Of a DNA stretch of 11,395 nt, positions 7,826 to 11,395 are shown one piece after another. The number at the start of each line of letters is the position of its first letter. Within the stretch, counting starts at the first letter, position 1. The translations under genes and the position numbers were made by a program. The notes below the pieces were generated by a model, which searched no databases, had not been told where the DNA came from, and saw only the letters and a program-made list of their open reading frames with translations. Source of the stretch: Pseudoneurospora amorphoporcata (lineage: Eukaryota > Ascomycota > Sordariomycetes > Sordariales > Sordariaceae); the NCBI GenBank assembly GCA_033297205.1, contig MU859516.1, positions 1 to 11,395 of the forward strand. Direction: 5' to 3'.

Positions 7826-10800
7826 ATGGAGGTCGCAGCTGTAGAAGAAGGGAAAGAGGACCAGCGACTCAAAGTCGTGGCCCATTGGAAGAATTACCAA
7901 GCCCTCGCGCTAGTAGATTCCGGAGCTCAGTTGAACCTCATCTCACCCAAGTTCGTTAACCAACTAAGGATCCCTTGGAAAGAGAAGAAGGCACCTTTTG
8001 TGGTAAAAGGACCTTTCGAAACCTAGATCGTGAAGAGGGAAACGTTACCACTTCCCATTACGGTAGAAGGAAAGACGGTCGAAATCAACTTCGACGTCGT
8101 CGATATGGGGCCATCTAAGGATATGATCCTAGGGCACCCATGGCATATTGCATACGACCCAGATATTAGTTGGAAGGATGGTGGCCGCCTGCGTCCTAGG
8201 ACGTACCTAACCACTGATGGGAAACCCGGAGCACGGAAGGAAGCGAGCTAGGACGGCGTCGTTCCTACGGCCCTACCGCAAGTAGTATAGGAAGTTATGA
8301 TTTGTACTATCGACAAGAGCGGCAGGGTTACGGAAGAAGGGTTAGTGACGTTGGTAGAGGTATCGGCAGTCAACGCTTAGCATAAGTTTGATTATTACTA
8401 GAACTAATAGACGGAAAAGCCGAAGATGACAATCCCTAAAGAGTACGAGGGACACCCGGCTTTCGTTAGTAAGCATCTTGAAGGGTTACTACTACGAGGA
8501 CTGTGGGACTATGAGATCAAGCTTAAAGAAGGAGCGAAGCTCAAGTTTTTCAAGGTGTATTATACGAACGAGAAGTAGAACGCGGAGTTGAGGAAGTACT
8601 TGGACGAAAACTTGAAACGAGGACACATTCGGGAATCCACATCGCTAGCAGGGTACCCTATCCTCTTCGTGCCGAAGAAAGATGGAAAGCTGCGCCTTTG
8701 TGTGGATTACAGGCAACTAAATTAAGAGACCGTAAGAAACAGTTATCTCCTACCCCTGATTTCACGTATTCGAAGTTAATTAGGAGGAGCACGATACTTT
8801 ACGCGCCTTGATCTACCCGTTGCCTACGCCCACATCCGAATCAAGGAAGGAGACGAATGGAAGACAGTATTTCGCATACCCTACGGATATTACGAATACC
8901 TCGTTATGCCCTTCGGGTTGACCAATGCACCTGCGACATTCCAATCTGTCATCGATCACGCGATTCGACCCTACCTCGACAAATTCGCCATTTGCTACCT
9001 AGATGACATCCTCATCTACTCCAAGACTCTTGCGGAGCACAAGGAACACGTGAAGAAAGTGCTGGACGCACTACACCAACAGAACCTTTCAATCAACATG
9101 GAAAAGAGTGAATTCCATGTGAAGGAAACCGTATTTCTTAGATATCTGATCTCGGAGAATGAGGTCAGGATAGAACCAAGCAAAGTGGAAGCTGTACGAA
9201 ACTAGCCCGAGCCTAAGAATGCGACCGATATTCGCGGATTCTTAGGATTCATCAACTTCTATCGCATGTTCATACGCAATTATGGGAAAATTGCCAGACC
9301 ACTGTACGAGCTCACCAAGAAAGAGGCCGCTTTTACATAGGGAAAGGAAGAAGAGGAAGCCTTCAAGGCTATCTGCAATACCATTACCGCAGACCCTATA
9401 TTAAAACTTCCTAACCCAAGCAAACCCTTTGAAATTGAGACCGATGCGTCAGACTACGCCATTGGAGGACAATTGGGACAACGCGACAATTAAGAGAAAC
9501 TGCATCCTATAGCTTTCTTCTTAAAGAAGCTGGAAGGACCCCGTCGCAACTATCCCATCTACGATAAGGAACTTCTAGCTATCATCGAAGCCTTTCAGGA
9601 ATGGAGACTATACTTCAATAGAACCACGCATGAAGTACAAATCTACACCGACCACAATAATCTCCGGTACTTTACGACCACGAAGGTGCTTAACGGCCGC
9701 CAGATACGATGGGCAAAGTTCTTGTCGGAGTTTAACTTTAGGATTAACTATAAGAAGGGTTTAGAAAACGCCCGAGCTGATGCTTTGAGTCGTCGGCCGG
9801 ACCATATGAAAGATGCAACAAAAGCCTCTACACCCTTATTCCAGGAACAACCAGACGGAACGCTCGTACACCCCCTATAGGAGTGGGTAGAGTGTTGTGC
9901 CGTCCACCGGGTCAAATTGCAGGACCCCGGTTATCAAGCTACCGTTACTACTCAAGAAGAACGGCAAAGGTGGGAGGACAGCCCGGAAGAAGGAATCGTC
10001 CTCTAGAACGAAAAGCTATAGTACCATAATAAGGCCTACGTTTGGCTAGAGCAGCGCGAAGCTCTCATTATAGAGATACATACGTCCAAAATAGGAGGAC
10101 ACATAGGTATTACGAAAACTATGGCGCGGATACGGCAATACTACGACTTTCCCAAGATGAAAAATACGGTGGCTCGGACATTGCAGGCCTGTGAACGCTG
10201 TAGCAGGACCAGGGTTGCAAGATACAAGCTATACGGATTTCTAGAACCTTTGGAAGTCGCAGAAAGACCGTGGAGTTCGGTAACTATAGACTTTATTACC
10301 AAATTACCATTGTCTACAAACACCGCGATAGGAGTCATTTATGACAGTATCCTAGTGGTAGTGGACAGGCTGACCAAGTGGAGCTACTTCCTACCCTATA
10401 AGGAAATATGGTCAGCGGAGCAACTTGTAGATGTAATCTATCGGAACGTTACTTCGGTACACGGTTGGCCGAAGGAATAGATTATAGATAGGGATACCAA
10501 GTTCGCATCCAAGTTCTGGCAAGCATTGATAACCAAGCTCGGTACCAAGAGCAAAATGTCGACAGTACATCACCCGCAGACCGACGGACAGACGGAAAGG
10601 ATCAACCAGATCGTAGAACAATACTTGAGGAACTATGTTAATTTCGAACAAAGCGATTGGGTAGAACTATTGCCTACGGCGCAATTGGCCTATAATACCT
10701 CTCCCACGGAAACCACGAAGGTCTCACCTTTCTTCGCAAATTACGGGTATAAGCCAGAACTCTTGGAAGGACCAGATACGAACGTTCCCAGGGCCTTAGT

Positions 10801-11395
10801 CAAGGCCGGAAAACTGCATATGTTGCATAAGAAACTCAAGGAAGAGCTAGAATTCGTATGATAAAAGATGAGCCGGTATTATAACTAGAAAAGGCTCGAG
10901 GGACCTTGCTTTAAGGAGGGGGATAAAGTCTTTTTGTCTACTAGAAACCTAAGAACAAAAAGGCCCAGCAAGAAACTCGACGACCGACGGGTGGGACCTT
11001 TCAAAATTAAGAAGAAAATCTTAGATGTGGTATACTAGTTGGACATTCCTGATACTATGAAACTAAGATCACACTTATTCCACATCTCGCTACTAGAACT
11101 AGCACCTAAAAATGCACGAGTCAATATGTAGACTAGTATCGAGGATGAGGAAGAAGAATGGGATGTGGAGTAAATCTTGGACTTAAGAGTAGAAAAAGGA
11201 GAATTGGAGTACCTCATCAAGTAGGAAGGGTTTGGCCCCGGAGACAACACATGGGAGCCACTCAAGAACTTGAATTGCCCTGAGAAGTTGGAGGAATTTC
11301 ATCGGAGGAACCCGGACCGGCCAGGAACGAAGGACTGTCCAGCCAAGAGGCAGGGAAAGCCGCCGCATCCAAGGACGCCCAATCCACAGGTGCGG
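7826..11395 (+). pseudogene. pol: Element C pro-pol: protease, RT, RNase H, integrase, chromodomain (RIP-degraded, 3' end outside window)
   Basis: Frame 2 runs about 1190 codons with no indel. The start given is the first ATG; the true upstream boundary is unclear. The aspartic protease has LVDSGA (Asp codon 7916) and ILGHPW. RT starts near 8620, with FVPKKDGKLRLCVDYRQLN, the first catalytic Asp in FTRLDL, MPFGLTNAPATFQ and YLDD (8996-9007). RNase H shows ETDAS, DKELL, TDHNNL and ADALSRR. The integrase has an HHCC finger with CERC at 10190-10201, intact here, and D-D-35-E at codons 10289, 10487 and 10595. A GPF motif lies near 10994, and a chromodomain from 11159 (WDVE) to about 11315. About 17 TAG, 6 TAA and a single TGA (10859, probably from CGA) interrupt it. 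The frame is still open at the window end. Confidence 0.92.

Larger units (their letters stand above)
5291..11395 (+). mobile_element. Element C: Ty3/gypsy chromovirus, 3' end beyond window
   Basis: The order is 5' LTR, leader, gag, protease, RT, RNase H, integrase, chromodomain, which is the standard Ty3/gypsy order. It is inserted into the end of element B pol; the five bases before it (agagg, 5286-5290) should recur after its 3' LTR, which is not in view. It has many nonsense codons but long open stretches, and fewer per length than A and B, so it is the younger insertion. It belongs to the same family as the solo LTR at 1288. In its present state it cannot make its own proteins. Confidence 0.92.

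Noticed and set aside
173..11283. Reassigned TAG codon (alternative genetic code)
   Set aside because: TAG stands for Trp at some conserved sites and Gln at others, and TAA occurs too. One reassigned codon cannot explain this; RIP does.
1..11395. An undescribed gene system or host accessory genes
   Set aside because: Every coding stretch is a Ty3/gypsy gag or pol remnant, and the remaining sequence is LTR, leader or tract belonging to these elements.

Overview
The window is a graveyard of nested, repeat-mutated LTR retrotransposons and holds no intact host gene. It looks like heterochromatin of a filamentous ascomycete. All coding remnants belong to the Ty3/gypsy (Metaviridae) superfamily, and each of the three pol genes ends in a chromodomain, so they are chromoviruses. 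Long collinear reading frames are interrupted almost only by TAG and some TAA codons, which sit where the family has Trp or Gln. That pattern (CAG to TAG, CAA to TAA, TGG to TAG, TGC to TAC) is the mark of repeat-induced point mutation (RIP), C-to-T in CpA context on both strands. The organism is inferred from this alone.

Layout, left to right. (1) 1-170: the terminus of an LTR in minus orientation, with 17-bp tandem repeats, inserted into element A. (2) 171-3972: element A, 5'-truncated. It has RT C-terminal half and RNase H (171-1287), then a solo LTR (1288-1728) with a perfect 5-bp target duplication CTAAG, then integrase, chromodomain and a C-terminal tail (1734-3662), a purine tract, and A's own 3' LTR (3740-3972). 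(3) 3973-5290: element B, integrase and chromodomain of a related element. It is cut on the left by A's LTR and on the right by element C. (4) 5291-11395: element C, with 5' LTR (5291-5729), a short leader, gag (frame 3) and pro-pol (frame 2). It runs off the window end, so its 3' LTR is not seen.

Relative ages follow from who interrupts whom. B is the oldest. A jumped into B, between the two Cys codons of its integrase zinc finger. C-family copies later landed in A (now only the solo LTR) and in B (still with body). The minus-strand LTR at the left edge also landed in A, and looks the least mutated. A and B carry more nonsense codons per length than C.

I see no RNA gene, CRISPR array or host gene. 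The points most worth checking are a possible self-primed (Tf1-like) primer site in C, a 95-bp LTR end that escaped mutation, GGCTCAC/GTGAGCC hairpin arrays shared by two LTR types, and a pair of Cys/His motifs in the C-terminal part of C's gag.
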